Shown: piece by piece, positions 53,734-62,629 of the stretch
How the letters are laid out: the number at the start of each line of letters is the position of its first letter
How positions within the stretch are numbered: position 1 is the first letter of the stretch
Assembly (NCBI RefSeq): GCF_003148465.1
Contig: NZ_QGGI01000008.1
Location: forward strand, 1 to 64,000
Reading direction: 5' to 3'
Length of the DNA: 64,000 nucleotides
DNA from: Oceanotoga teriensis
Lineage (GTDB): Bacteria; Thermotogota; Thermotogae; Petrotogales; Petrotogaceae
Made by a program: the position numbers and the translations under genes
The notes under the pieces: model-generated
Seen by the model: the letters and a program-made list of their open reading frames with translations, nothing else
What the model was told of the DNA's origin: nothing
The model's database searches: none

Positions 53734-54492
53734 ATGAACTTAAATGAAGCAATAAAGAATGGAAGAAAATTTTTAAAATCTCATCATGATGAAATAGAAG
53801 AAAACTTTCAATCAGATCAAAACAAAAAAATACCTCAGCCAGCATTAGAAAAAGAATATGATAAAAATAAAGAAATAATTGAATTAACACCAGAAGAAGA
53901 ATTTGATTTTGACGAAATAAACTTAAAAGATTTAATAAAAAATAGAAAAAGTCATAGAACATTCATTGATAAACCTTTAAGTTTAAAAGAACTCTCTTTT
54001 TTGTTATGGTCGACACAGGGAACTAAAGAAATAATAAAAAATAATTATGCCGCATTAAAAACAGTTCCATCGGCAGGTGCAAGGCATCCTTTTGAAACAT
54101 ATCTATATATAAGAAATGTAGAAAACCTCGAACAAGGACTATACAGATACTTATCTTTAGAACACAAATTATTAAAAATAGAAACAGGAAATTTTGATGA
54201 ACAAATGCTAGAAGCTGCTTTAGGACAAAGAATGGTCATTAAATCTGCGGTAGACTTTATATGGACAGTAACACCTTACAGAACCGAATGGAGATATTCA
54301 ATCCTCTCACATAAAATAATAGCTTTAGATGCTGGCCATATATGTCAAAATTTATACTTATCATCTGAACTAATAAATGCAGGAACATGTGCAATAGGAG
54401 CTTACTCACAAACAAAATCTGATGAACTTTTAAAATTAGATGGAAAAGAAGAATTTACAATCTATATGGCTCCAGTAGGTAAAATAAAATAA
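53734..54492 (+). CDS. SagB/ThcOx-type nitroreductase-family oxidoreductase
   Basis: 252 residues. FMN-binding nitroreductase fold with RKSHRTF and the SagB-subfamily PSAGARHPFETYL, later LDAGHICQNLYLSSE. SagB dehydrogenases oxidise azolines in peptide natural products, but many stand-alone members have other roles. No precursor peptide or cyclodehydratase is nearby. GGGGGAT precedes ATG 53734. Last gene of its run, with a terminator after it. Confidence 0.88.
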   Translation: MNLNEAIKNGRKFLKSHHDEIEENFQSDQNKKIPQPALEKEYDKNKEIIELTPEEEFDFDEINLKDLIKNRKSHRTFIDKPLSLKELSFLLWSTQGTKEIIKNNYAALKTVPSAGARHPFETYLYIRNVENLEQGLYRYLSLEHKLLKIETGNFDEQMLEAALGQRMVIKSAVDFIWTVTPYRTEWRYSILSHKIIALDAGHICQNLYLSSELINAGTCAIGAYSQTKSDELLKLDGKEEFTIYMAPVGKIK

Positions 54493-54494
54493 TT

Positions 54495-54518
54495 GAGAGT
54501 CTGCATAAGCAGACTCTC
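54495..54518. terminator. Terminator between convergent genes
   Basis: GAGAGTCTGC - ATAA - GCAGACTCTC, with TTTATC on the plus strand. Confidence 0.85.
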
Positions 54519-54537
54519 TTTATCCCAAAAGCCTTTA

Positions 54538-55638
54538 TTAATTACCTTTAAACAGCTTTCCCAAACTATCAGCTGTTAAAATAGCTGCATAGACATCATC
54601 TGCAGTCACATCAAAAGGCATATTATGAATAGTTTCACCTTCAACAGCAGAAGCTTCTGCAACCCTCATCAAAGCTTCTTTATTAATCTCTTCTATTCCA
54701 AGATCTTCTAAAGTAATTGGTAACCCTACATCAACACAAAAGCTCATAACTTCTTCTATCTCTTTAGTAGGAGCATTTTCTAAAACTAATTGAGTTAAAG
54801 TACCAAAAGCAACTTTCTCCCCATGATATAAATTATGACATTCTTCTAAAACAGTAAATCCATTATGTATAGCATGTGCTGCTCCAAGTCCCCCACTCTC
54901 AAATCCAATACCACTCAAATAAGTATTAGCTTCTATAATTTTCTCAACAGAAGATGTACAAACCTTTTTTTCTACTGCCAATTTAGCTTTAAGACCTTCA
55001 TTTATTAAAGTATCATAACATAGTTTTGCTAAAGCCATAGCAGAAGTACTCGTCAAAGCACCTGTCATAGTTTTTGAATTAGAAGCTTTACATGCACGTG
55101 CTTCAAAATAAGTTGCCAAAGCATCACCCATACCTGCAACCAACAATCTAACTGGAGCATTAACAACAACTTTTGTATCAACCAAAACAACTGATGGATT
55201 AGTTGGAAGAATCAAATATTCTTCAAAAGCTCCATCATCAGTGTATAAAACTGAAAGAGCACTACATGGAGCATCAGTAGAAGCAATAGTTGGAACTATA
55301 ACAACAGGCATTTCCATATAAAAAGCTAAAGCTTTAGCTGTATCAAGAGCTTTACCTCCACCTATTCCTATAATAAAATCGCAGTTATTTTTTTCACATA
55401 ATTCTTTTAAACGATTAATCTCATTTTTAGAACATTCACGATTAAAAAGTTCAAATAAACAATTCTTACCTTTATTCTTAAAACTATTTTCAACAATATC
55501 TCTTGTCAATCTCATTCCAGAAGGACTTGCAACGATAAAAGGTGTATTTCCAAGAAAACTCACATGTGATTCAATTCTTTCAAGTTCACCATAACCTTGA
55601 ATATATTTACCAGGAGAAATAACTATATTAGTATTCAT
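54538..55638 (-). CDS. gldA: Glycerol dehydrogenase
   Basis: 366 residues, full length. NAD loop GIGGGKALDTAKA, PTIASTDAPCSALSV, and zinc ligands Asp in GMGDAL and two His in GAAHAIHNG and LYHGEKVAFG. Oxidises glycerol to dihydroxyacetone with NAD+. GAGGTGAT precedes ATG 55638. Single gene. Confidence 0.93.
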   Translation of the reverse strand: MNTNIVISPGKYIQGYGELERIESHVSFLGNTPFIVASPSGMRLTRDIVENSFKNKGKNCLFELFNRECSKNEINRLKELCEKNNCDFIIGIGGGKALDTAKALAFYMEMPVVIVPTIASTDAPCSALSVLYTDDGAFEEYLILPTNPSVVLVDTKVVVNAPVRLLVAGMGDALATYFEARACKASNSKTMTGALTSTSAMALAKLCYDTLINEGLKAKLAVEKKVCTSSVEKIIEANTYLSGIGFESGGLGAAHAIHNGFTVLEECHNLYHGEKVAFGTLTQLVLENAPTKEIEEVMSFCVDVGLPITLEDLGIEEINKEALMRVAEASAVEGETIHNMPFDVTADDVYAAILTADSLGKLFKGN

Positions 55639-55771
55639 AAAATCACCTCTAAAAATAATAAAATGCTTTACACTATAATTCTACTATATTTGTCATTTAT
55701 AAACAGTAAAGAAGATGTTTAAAAGTCATGTATTAGAGAACAATTTCACAATCATAATTAAAATAATAAAC

Positions 55772-55821
55772 TTGACATTAAAAAAATAAAATGATATCAT
55801 AAACATACTAATGGTATGTTT
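55772..55821 (+). promoter_or_regulatory. Promoter and operator of the tetR gene
   Basis: TTGACA (55772-55777), 17 bases, TATCAT (55795-55800), directly followed by the dyad AAACATAC - TAATG - GTATGTTT (55801-55821) over the start site. Autorepression is expected. Confidence 0.85.
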
Positions 55822-55842
55822 GTATAAAAGGAGGTGATTTTT

Positions 55843-56490
55843 ATATCAAGAAATAAGTATCCAGAAAAAACAATTGAAAATATATTAGATGTAGCTTTAG
55901 AACTATTTATAAAAAAAGGATATGAAAATACTTCTATTCAAGAAATTGTAAATAATCTCGATGGGCTTAGTAAAGGCGCTATTTACTATCATTTTAAGTC
56001 TAAAGAAGATATTTTAAATTCCGTTGCAGAAAAAATTTATTCATCAACAAATACAATTATGATGGACATAAAAAATGATTCAAATTTAAATGGGTTAGAA
56101 AAACTGAAAAAAATGTTCTCTATTTCTTTAAAAAATCCAAATCAAAATAAAATGTTTTCAGTTGCACCCAAATTGTTAAATAATCCAAATATTCTTGCAT
56201 TGCAAATGAAAGAAATTATAGAAAATACAGCCCCAAATTACATAAAACCAATAATAGAAGAAGGAATAAAAGATGGATCTATTAAAACAAATTATCCAAA
56301 AGAATTATCAGAAATAATGATATTAATTTCAAATATATGGCTAAATCCTTTAGTCTATAAAAACACAAATGAAGAAATGTTGAATAAAATAAAGTTTTAT
56401 GATTATTTACTTAAAAAAATAAATATAGATATTTTTGATCAAACTATGTATGATCAAATAGTAAAATTAAATGAATTATCAAATAAATAA
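55843..56490 (+). CDS. TetR-family repressor; probable ATA start
   Basis: 216 residues. N-terminal TetR helix-turn-helix (ENILDVALELFIKKGYENT, SIQEIVNNL, SKGAIYYHFKSKEDIL) and a ligand domain. The in-frame GTG at 55834 is part of the perfect ribosome site AAGGAGGTGAT. ATA at 55843, 8 bases after GGAGG, gives the N-terminus (M)SRNKYPEKT, as is normal for the family. Likely controls itself and the MFS gene that follows, through related operators. Confidence 0.88.
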   Translation: MSRNKYPEKTIENILDVALELFIKKGYENTSIQEIVNNLDGLSKGAIYYHFKSKEDILNSVAEKIYSSTNTIMMDIKNDSNLNGLEKLKKMFSISLKNPNQNKMFSVAPKLLNNPNILALQMKEIIENTAPNYIKPIIEEGIKDGSIKTNYPKELSEIMILISNIWLNPLVYKNTNEEMLNKIKFYDYLLKKINIDIFDQTMYDQIVKLNELSNK

Positions 56491-56529
56491 CTGTCAATTA
56501 ATTTGACAGTTATAAAAAAAACATTATAC

Positions 56530-56546
56530 ATACCTACGGTCGGTAT
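56530..56546. promoter_or_regulatory. Operator-like dyad before the MFS gene
   Basis: ATACC - TACGGTC - GGTAT, related to the half-sites of the tetR operator (CATAC...GTATG). It lies 16 bases upstream of the MFS start. A hairpin (ATAACTGTCAA / TTGACAGTTAT, 56487-56513) lies just before it at the tetR stop, without a plus-strand T run. Confidence 0.55.
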
Positions 56547-56562
56547 TAAAAGGAGATATTTA

Positions 56563-57774
56563 ATGAATAAAAATTTTATATTCATTGTTATAGGACAAAT
56601 AATTTCTTTATTTGGAAACTCTATTTTAAGATTTACTCTTCCACTATATTTATTAAGAATCACAGAATCTATATCATTATTTGGAATAGTTTCAGCAATA
56701 TCATTTATACCTTTAATAATAATGTCATTAATAGGAGGAGTAATTGCAGATAGAAAAAACAAACGAAATATAATGGTATTTTTAGATTTTTTTACAGCTT
56801 TTATAATATTTATTTATACAATAATATATAATCATATATCTTTAATCCCCTGTTTAATAATAACTTTGATTATTTTATATGGTATACAGGGAACTTATCA
56901 TCCTACTGTCCAATCAAGTATTCCATTGATAGTTTCAAAAGATAAAATCATGCAAGGAAATTCTATTATAAACCTTGTAAATTCTTTAGCCAATTTTTCA
57001 GGTCCTATAATAGGTGGAATACTTTTCGGAATTTATGGAATAAATCCTATTTTAATAGTTAGTATAATTTGTTTTTTATTTTCTGCTATTTTAGAATTAT
57101 TTATAATAATCCCATTTAAAAAAAGTACTTATTCAGAAAAAACCTTTTCTATATTAAAAAAAGATCTATCTTTAAGTTTTAACTTCATGATAAAAGAAAA
57201 ACCCATATTATGGAAAAGTATATTGATAATATCTTTATTCAATTTATTCATGTCATCAATGTTAATCGTTGGAATTCCATCAATATTTATAAAAACATTA
57301 AAATTAAGTGATAATCTATATGGAATTACACAAGGTATTTTAGGAATAGGTTCTATATTTGGTGGAATTGTTACCGGTATTTTAAATACAAAATTGAACA
57401 TAAAAAAATCTTATTATCTTTTACTTGGAGCTACAATTTCTATTTTTCCAATGATAATAACTTTAATTATCTCTAAATCTATAATAATAAACTATATAAT
57501 TATTTCTATCATGGGATTTTCTATAATGACATTTGCAACAATGTTCAGCATACAAATGATTACTTTTGTTCAAATTCAAACCCCTACTGAAATTTCTGGA
57601 AAGGTTATATCTTGTCTTTTAGGTTTATCATTATGTGCAATGCCTATTGGTCAAGCTTTATATGGAATATTATTTCAAAATTGGATTTCAACTCCTTGGA
57701 TAGTATTAATAATATCTCTTTTATCATCTTTAATAATTTCATTTTTTTCTAAATTTACTTTTCAAAATTTATAA
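56563..57774 (+). CDS. MFS transporter
   Basis: 403 residues, about 12 transmembrane segments. The MFS loop motif GGVIADRKNKRNIMV follows helix 2. It most resembles the drug/macrolide efflux branch (QSSIPLIVSKDKIMQGNSI). Together with tetR a typical drug-efflux pair. AAAGGAG precedes ATG 56563; an in-frame ATG at 56503 lies upstream of the operator. Confidence 0.88.
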   Translation: MNKNFIFIVIGQIISLFGNSILRFTLPLYLLRITESISLFGIVSAISFIPLIIMSLIGGVIADRKNKRNIMVFLDFFTAFIIFIYTIIYNHISLIPCLIITLIILYGIQGTYHPTVQSSIPLIVSKDKIMQGNSIINLVNSLANFSGPIIGGILFGIYGINPILIVSIICFLFSAILELFIIIPFKKSTYSEKTFSILKKDLSLSFNFMIKEKPILWKSILIISLFNLFMSSMLIVGIPSIFIKTLKLSDNLYGITQGILGIGSIFGGIVTGILNTKLNIKKSYYLLLGATISIFPMIITLIISKSIIINYIIISIMGFSIMTFATMFSIQMITFVQIQTPTEISGKVISCLLGLSLCAMPIGQALYGILFQNWISTPWIVLIISLLSSLIISFFSKFTFQNL

Positions 57775-57776
57775 AA

Positions 57777-57826
57777 AAACTCCAAAAAAGATATTGTGAT
57801 AAATTACAGTATCTAATTTGGAGTTT
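57777..57826. terminator. Long hairpin after the MFS gene
   Basis: AAACTCCAAA / TTTGGAGTTT, enclosing a second stem AGATATTGT / ACAGTATCT. Usable as a terminator in either direction. Confidence 0.7.
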
Positions 57827-57895
57827 CTATTTCATTTAAAAATCTTTTCTATATCTTCAGAACAATACTCAATAGTTTCAATTGTTTTATATATT

Positions 57896-58930
57896 TTATT
57901 CTTCAAAATAATCTTCAAGATTATAAGGTGAATAAATACCTTTATCGGTAACTATCCCAGAAACAAGTTTAGGTGGAGTTATATCAAATGAAGGATAATA
58001 ACCTTTTACACCTTCCATAGCGGTTTTAATTCCCATTGCTTGAGTTACAAAATCACCATCTCTTTCTTCTATTTTTATAGTTTCAATAGTTGGATGTTCT
58101 TTATTAGGAATTCCAGTAGCAAAATAAGGTATATTCCAATAATTTGCACAAAGTGCTATTTGAAAAGTTCCAATTTTATTTACAACATGTCCATCCATAG
58201 TTATTGCATCAACAGCAGAAGTAAAAAGATCTACACCCTTTTTTTTCATAACATAACCTGGCATATTATCTGTTATTACAGTCACATCTATCCCCATATC
58301 TTGAATAACACTCGCTGTAAGCCGAGATCCTTGAAAATAAGGTCTTGTTTCAGCACTAAAAACTTTTATTCTATTATTATTTTCATTACAAAGCCTCATC
58401 AACATCCCAACAACGGTTTCTCCGAAACATTGAGTCATTATAGTTCCATTTTTAGGAATTTTTTTATACAAATATTTAGCAACTTTTTCATACCTCAAAT
58501 ATTTTTTATTTGCTTCATCTATTGCTACTTTTAGAACTTCTTCAACTGCATTTTTTCTATCAGATACCATTTCTAAAGCCTTTTTATGACAATTAAAAAC
58601 TGCTTTTTTCATATTTTCAACAGTAGTAGGTCTTGAATGACATAAAGTATCAACAGCTTTATCAACATAATCTATATATTCATCATCAGAAAAATTTTTA
58701 GCTTCATTAACAGCCAGTACCACTCCCATATTAACTGCTATATAAGGTCCTCCACTTTGAGTAACCATATCTTTAAGAGCTTTTGATACATCTTGATGAT
58801 TATTACAAATTTCATATCTTATTTCATTTGGATAAACTCTTCTATCTAAAATTTTTACTTTTTCATTTTCATACCATGCCACATTTTCATATCTAAGCAT
58901 GAAAGCTAAATTCTTATCTGCTCTAAACAA
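57896..58930 (-). CDS. MtnA-like sugar phosphate isomerase (eIF2B/IF2B family)
   Basis: 344 residues. Conserved MtnA elements: catalytic Cys in IMTQCFGET, SAETRPYFQGSRLTA and the Asp in SAVDAI followed by NKIGTFQ. It converts methylthioribose-1-phosphate, 5-deoxyribose-1-phosphate or ribose-1,5-bisphosphate type substrates to the ketose. The start is TTG 58930 after GAGGGGGG. It is coupled to the nucleoside phosphorylase gene, whose products are ribose-1-phosphates, so the pair probably works in series. Confidence 0.8.
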   Translation of the reverse strand: MFRADKNLAFMLRYENVAWYENEKVKILDRRVYPNEIRYEICNNHQDVSKALKDMVTQSGGPYIAVNMGVVLAVNEAKNFSDDEYIDYVDKAVDTLCHSRPTTVENMKKAVFNCHKKALEMVSDRKNAVEEVLKVAIDEANKKYLRYEKVAKYLYKKIPKNGTIMTQCFGETVVGMLMRLCNENNNRIKVFSAETRPYFQGSRLTASVIQDMGIDVTVITDNMPGYVMKKKGVDLFTSAVDAITMDGHVVNKIGTFQIALCANYWNIPYFATGIPNKEHPTIETIKIEERDGDFVTQAMGIKTAMEGVKGYYPSFDITPPKLVSGIVTDKGIYSPYNLEDYFEE

Positions 58931-58941
58931 AATATCCCCCC

Positions 58942-59676
58942 TCAAATGTTGATTATAGCATCTAATGCAATTTCTATAGTTTTATCAACAGTTTTAGTCA
59001 GTAAATCTGGATCTTGTTCACATTCATCTGCAGCATCTAAAACATCCAATGCATTACCATCAACCGATAAAATAGAACCTGCTTTAACATCGAACATACT
59101 TGCAGCTGTATACAAAGCTGCAACTTCCATTTCAAGGGCAATTGCTCCTGCTTTAGCTTGTAATTCCGTATTTGTTGGCATAACTCCTGAATAATATGCA
59201 CCTTGAGTTACAATTATTCCTTTAAAAACTTCTACATTTTTATCTTCTGCACTTTTCATCAATGCATTTAAAACATCAAAATCAGCTACTGCTGGAAAAG
59301 ATTCTGGAACATATATATTTGATACACCTTCTTCCTTTGAAGCCGCAGTTGCAACAACTATAGTTCCAGCTTTAACTTCTTTTTTCAATCCTCCACATGT
59401 ACCAACTCTTATAATATGTTTGGCTCCACCTTTTATTAGACTTATAAAAGCAAGCATAGCCCCACTCGCACCAACTCCATGAGAAGTTATGGTTAAAGGA
59501 ACCCCTTTATATTCACCATAAAAAGACCAATATTCCCTACTTTTATTCAATACTTTTTTATTATCTAACATATCAGAAATTTTTTCTGCTCTTTCTGGAT
59601 CTCCACAAACTATTACTTTAGATGTAACTTCACCTTTTTTCAACTTTATTCCAGGTAATAATATATCCTTATTCAT
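58942..59676 (-). CDS. Nucleoside phosphorylase (uridine/purine, PNP-UDP family)
   Basis: 244 residues. VIVCGDPERAEKIS (phosphate/ribose site), SHGVGASGAM, RVGTCGGL and the substrate Glu region ALEMEVAALYTAA mark the family. It splits a nucleoside by phosphate to base and (deoxy)ribose-1-phosphate. Whether the base is uracil, adenine or methylthioadenine cannot be settled from the sequence alone. GGGGAAAAATT precedes ATG 59676. Confidence 0.88.
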   Translation of the reverse strand: MNKDILLPGIKLKKGEVTSKVIVCGDPERAEKISDMLDNKKVLNKSREYWSFYGEYKGVPLTITSHGVGASGAMLAFISLIKGGAKHIIRVGTCGGLKKEVKAGTIVVATAASKEEGVSNIYVPESFPAVADFDVLNALMKSAEDKNVEVFKGIIVTQGAYYSGVMPTNTELQAKAGAIALEMEVAALYTAASMFDVKAGSILSVDGNALDVLDAADECEQDPDLLTKTVDKTIEIALDAIINI

Positions 59677-59889
59677 AATTTTTCCCCCTTATAATATTTA
59701 TAAAAACTTTTATATTTCAATTTTATATTATAAAAAACAAAAAAAGTTAAAATCATATTATAAAATTATCACTTATAAATTTAATTATACAATATATAAT
59801 ATAAATAATAAAAATGAAAATATATTAAGAAAAATATAATAAATCTATTGTATAATTATTTAACAAAATTATTATATGGAGGGAACTTT

Positions 59890-60666
59890 ATGAAAAAAAT
59901 ATTAATCTTTTTATTATTAATACTTTCATTAACAATATTTTCAAGAAATCTTCTTTTCATTGGAGATAAATTCATAGATAAAAACTTAGAATTAAAAAAT
60001 GAAAACTATGTGTTAGATGTTTTAAATAAAAATATAGATGAAGATGATGAAATAGAAAAAATAATTTTGATAGGTGAAAAATCATCTAAAACAGATATTT
60101 ACAGCGATAATTTAAAATTAATCATCTATAATAATAAAAACATAAATATAATTGAAAACATCATAAATGGCGGATATGATTCAGAAATAAATATATATAA
60201 TGAAAAAGAATCAAATCCAAAAATAATTATAAAAAACTATACTGGTGGTAGTGGAAACTATCAAAATGTATCTATAATAGATTTAAAATCAAAAAAAATT
60301 ATTTTTGATTCTAACATAAATAGATTTAATATAAAAGGATACTTTTTAAATGACTTTAAAATATCACTTTCAATTAATGAATTTAATTTTATTATAGACT
60401 TAAATAATAAGAAAACTAAATATATAAATGAAAATCTTTATGATGAAAATGGAACCCTAATAAATCAAAATACATCCTTGATGATAGGAGGAATTTCACA
60501 AATAAATACATTAAATTTTAATAGATCCATAATAAACATATCATTCGGAGTATCAGGTTTTTATCATGCGGATAGAATTGGTTACTTAAATATAATGATG
60601 AAATATTCAAATAATGATTGGGAAATTTTAAGCATAAGTTTTGATAAAATATTATATTCAAAATAA
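59890..60666 (+). CDS. Exported protein of unknown function (VCBS-like)
   Basis: 258 residues. Signal peptide (1-19), then a beta-rich domain with repeats such as KLIIYNNKNINIIEN and KIIIKNYTGGSGNYQ. Similar secreted Bacillus/Clostridium proteins carry an integrin-like beta-propeller. ATG 59890 follows TATGGAGGG; ATG 59848 lacks a site. Single gene. Confidence 0.55.
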   Translation: MKKILIFLLLILSLTIFSRNLLFIGDKFIDKNLELKNENYVLDVLNKNIDEDDEIEKIILIGEKSSKTDIYSDNLKLIIYNNKNINIIENIINGGYDSEINIYNEKESNPKIIIKNYTGGSGNYQNVSIIDLKSKKIIFDSNINRFNIKGYFLNDFKISLSINEFNFIIDLNNKKTKYINENLYDENGTLINQNTSLMIGGISQINTLNFNRSIINISFGVSGFYHADRIGYLNIMMKYSNNDWEILSISFDKILYSK

Positions 60667-60694
60667 AAGAGATATGCAATTGCATATCTCTTTT
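60665..60694. terminator. Bidirectional terminator
   Basis: AAAAGAGATATGCA - AT - TGCATATCTCTTTT, a 30-base palindrome between convergent genes, with T-rich exits. Confidence 0.9.
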
Positions 60695-61409
60695 ATTTTA
60701 TCAACCTTATTATTTCTTTTATAAATTGTTTGTATGTAACACATTCTGTTAATTTATAAGCATTTTCTTCCTCTAACAATAATACTATCAAATTATCATA
60801 AACATCGTAAAATATTTCTCTCTCATATTCATTAATAGCAAAAAGTAAAACTATTTTCACTAATTGTCCATTCCAGTTAATAGGATATTTTTCATTTAAT
60901 AAAATAAATATACCTGTTTTTTTTGCATTCATTCTCATTGAATGCGGAACAGCTATATGTCCAAAAGCTGTTGAGGCTCTGTTTTCTCTCTCTAAAATTT
61001 CATTGTAATAAGATTTTTCTATATATCCTTCCTCTTCCATAATTTTCGTCATAAATCTCAAAGCTTCTTTATCATTTTTAAACTCTAAATTTCTATAAAA
61101 AAATTTTGGATTTGATATTTTTACCAAATGTCTTTTAAGTCTTATCTTTTTTTTATTTATTTTAATTTTTTCTATTTTTTCTTTTATCATATCTATATCT
61201 TTATAATTTATAAAAGGAGTTATAATAACTGTATTTTTAGGAATATTTTCAAATATTGGAATTATTGAAATTAATAAATCAGATTTTTCAATTTTGTCAA
61301 CTTCATCTATTGATGTTATAACTTTTTTTATTTGCTTTCTTATATTAGCTGCCATAAATCCACTGGATGCTCCAGAACCACAAACTAATAAAACATTTAT
61401 ATCTTCCAT
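60693..61409 (-). CDS. Orphan PTS EIIB-EIIA fusion protein
   Basis: 238 residues. EIIB-like start VLLVCGSGASSGFMA (Cys10 phospho-site), then a linker and an EIIA type 2 domain (about 90-238) with RASTAFGHIAVPHSM (His156). The order EIIB-EIIA matches the C-terminal half of LicR/MtlR-type activators, but the DNA-binding and PRD domains are missing. No membrane EIIC gene is near. It could be a phosphorelay or remnant regulator. ATG 61409 was chosen for spacing after AAGGAG. Confidence 0.75.
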   Translation of the reverse strand: MEDINVLLVCGSGASSGFMAANIRKQIKKVITSIDEVDKIEKSDLLISIIPIFENIPKNTVIITPFINYKDIDMIKEKIEKIKINKKKIRLKRHLVKISNPKFFYRNLEFKNDKEALRFMTKIMEEEGYIEKSYYNEILERENRASTAFGHIAVPHSMRMNAKKTGIFILLNEKYPINWNGQLVKIVLLFAINEYEREIFYDVYDNLIVLLLEEENAYKLTECVTYKQFIKEIIRLIK

Positions 61410-61475
61410 ATACATCTCTCCTTCAGAATAAAATATATAATCAAATTATAGGAAAAACAAAAAAATTAATCAAAT

Positions 61476-61506
61476 AAATATTTTCACCATAGAAGTGAAA
61501 ATATTT
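61476..61506. promoter_or_regulatory. 12-base inverted repeat
   Basis: AAATATTTTCAC - 7 - GTGAAAATATTT, perfect, between the EIIB-EIIA gene and the EEP hydrolase. It lies about 70 bases before the EIIB-EIIA start on its strand, so a candidate operator. Confidence 0.5.
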
Positions 61507-61513
61507 ACCAAAA

Positions 61514-61547
61514 AAAAAGACATCTGAAAAAATTCAGATGTCTTTTT
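61514..61547 (-). terminator. Terminator of the EEP-family gene
   Basis: GACATCTGAA - AAAA - TTCAGATGTC with flanking A and T runs. Confidence 0.9.
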
Positions 61548-61556
61548 TAAAAGTTA

Positions 61557-62387
61557 TTAAAGTTCTATATCTATTATCACTGGCATATGATCAGAAGGAT
61601 ATACTCCATTCCAATTATCCGGCAAAATAGCATGATTTATAACTTTAACATTATTTTTTATAAATATATAATCAATGAGAGGAAAATCACTTATGAGTCC
61701 TTTTTGAATATTTTCAAATATCTCTAAAATTTTAAAATTATGAAAACTAAAATCACAACCGTAATGTTCATTTATACTCATATATCTCGAATCTTTGACA
61801 AAATTTTCAGATTTTCTTGTAAGAATTTTATAAACCTCACTGTTAGGAGTATTATTAAAATCTCCGGTCAATAAAACTGGAAATTTATTTGCAATATTTT
61901 TTATATTATCCAATAAAAGATAAGTGCCTTGTTCCATAGCTTCCTTCCCAACATGATCGAGATGAGTATTAAAAAAATAAAAACTATCTCCTGTTTTTAT
62001 AACTTTAAATTTTGCCCATGTTACTATTCTTATACAAGCTGCATCCCATCCCATACTGCCTTTAACTTCAGGAGTCTCCGAAAGCCAAAAAACTCCCCAA
62101 TCTTCGAGTATAAATTTATCTTTTTTAAAAAATATTGGTCCAAACTCCCCTTCTTCTTCTCCATCTTCTCTTCCAACTCCGACATAATCATATCCTTTAA
62201 GACCATTTTTTAAAAATATCAATTGATCTTTCAAAACTTCTTGAAGGCCTATTATATCAATATCATGAAATCTAATAAGTTCTAAAACCTTATTTTTTCT
62301 AACTACCCATGAAGTCAAACCTATATCATCTTCATTCTGATATCGAATGTTAAAACTACCTATCCTAAACATAGACTCTTTATTCAT
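61557..62387 (-). CDS. Endonuclease/exonuclease/phosphatase family hydrolase
   Basis: 276 residues. EEP motifs in order: GSFNIRYQNED, DIIGLQEV (metal Glu), FFNTHLDHVG, TGDFNNTP, and PSDHMPVIIDIEL (catalytic Asp-His). Phosphodiesterase or nuclease acting in the cytoplasm; no signal peptide. GAGGGATG precedes ATG 62387. Single gene. Confidence 0.88.
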   Translation of the reverse strand: MNKESMFRIGSFNIRYQNEDDIGLTSWVVRKNKVLELIRFHDIDIIGLQEVLKDQLIFLKNGLKGYDYVGVGREDGEEEGEFGPIFFKKDKFILEDWGVFWLSETPEVKGSMGWDAACIRIVTWAKFKVIKTGDSFYFFNTHLDHVGKEAMEQGTYLLLDNIKNIANKFPVLLTGDFNNTPNSEVYKILTRKSENFVKDSRYMSINEHYGCDFSFHNFKILEIFENIQKGLISDFPLIDYIFIKNNVKVINHAILPDNWNGVYPSDHMPVIIDIEL

Positions 62388-62592
62388 ATAACATCCCTCT
62401 TTTATAATGAAATTTTGTGAACTTTTTAATTTATATATACTTTTTATTATATCTTATTTTCAAATAAATTATACCATAAAACGCTAAATCTTTTCACAAA
62501 CTATTCTTAAAACTATATTAAAACTATTCTTATATATAACATTATTTTATTCAATATTATAATTTTATTAAATATAGTTTATACAATAAAAA

Positions 62593-62624
62593 AAGTCAAT
62601 CTTTATTTTTATAAAGATTGACTT
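62593..62624 (-). terminator. Terminator of a NifX-like gene
   Basis: AAGTCAATCTTTAT / ATAAAGATTGACTT with a TTTT loop; T run on the minus strand. Confidence 0.88.
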
Positions 62625-62629
62625 ATAAA

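Noticed and set aside
56487-56513. Terminator after tetR
   Set aside because: The hairpin has no plus-strand T run; the T run is on the other strand where no gene ends.
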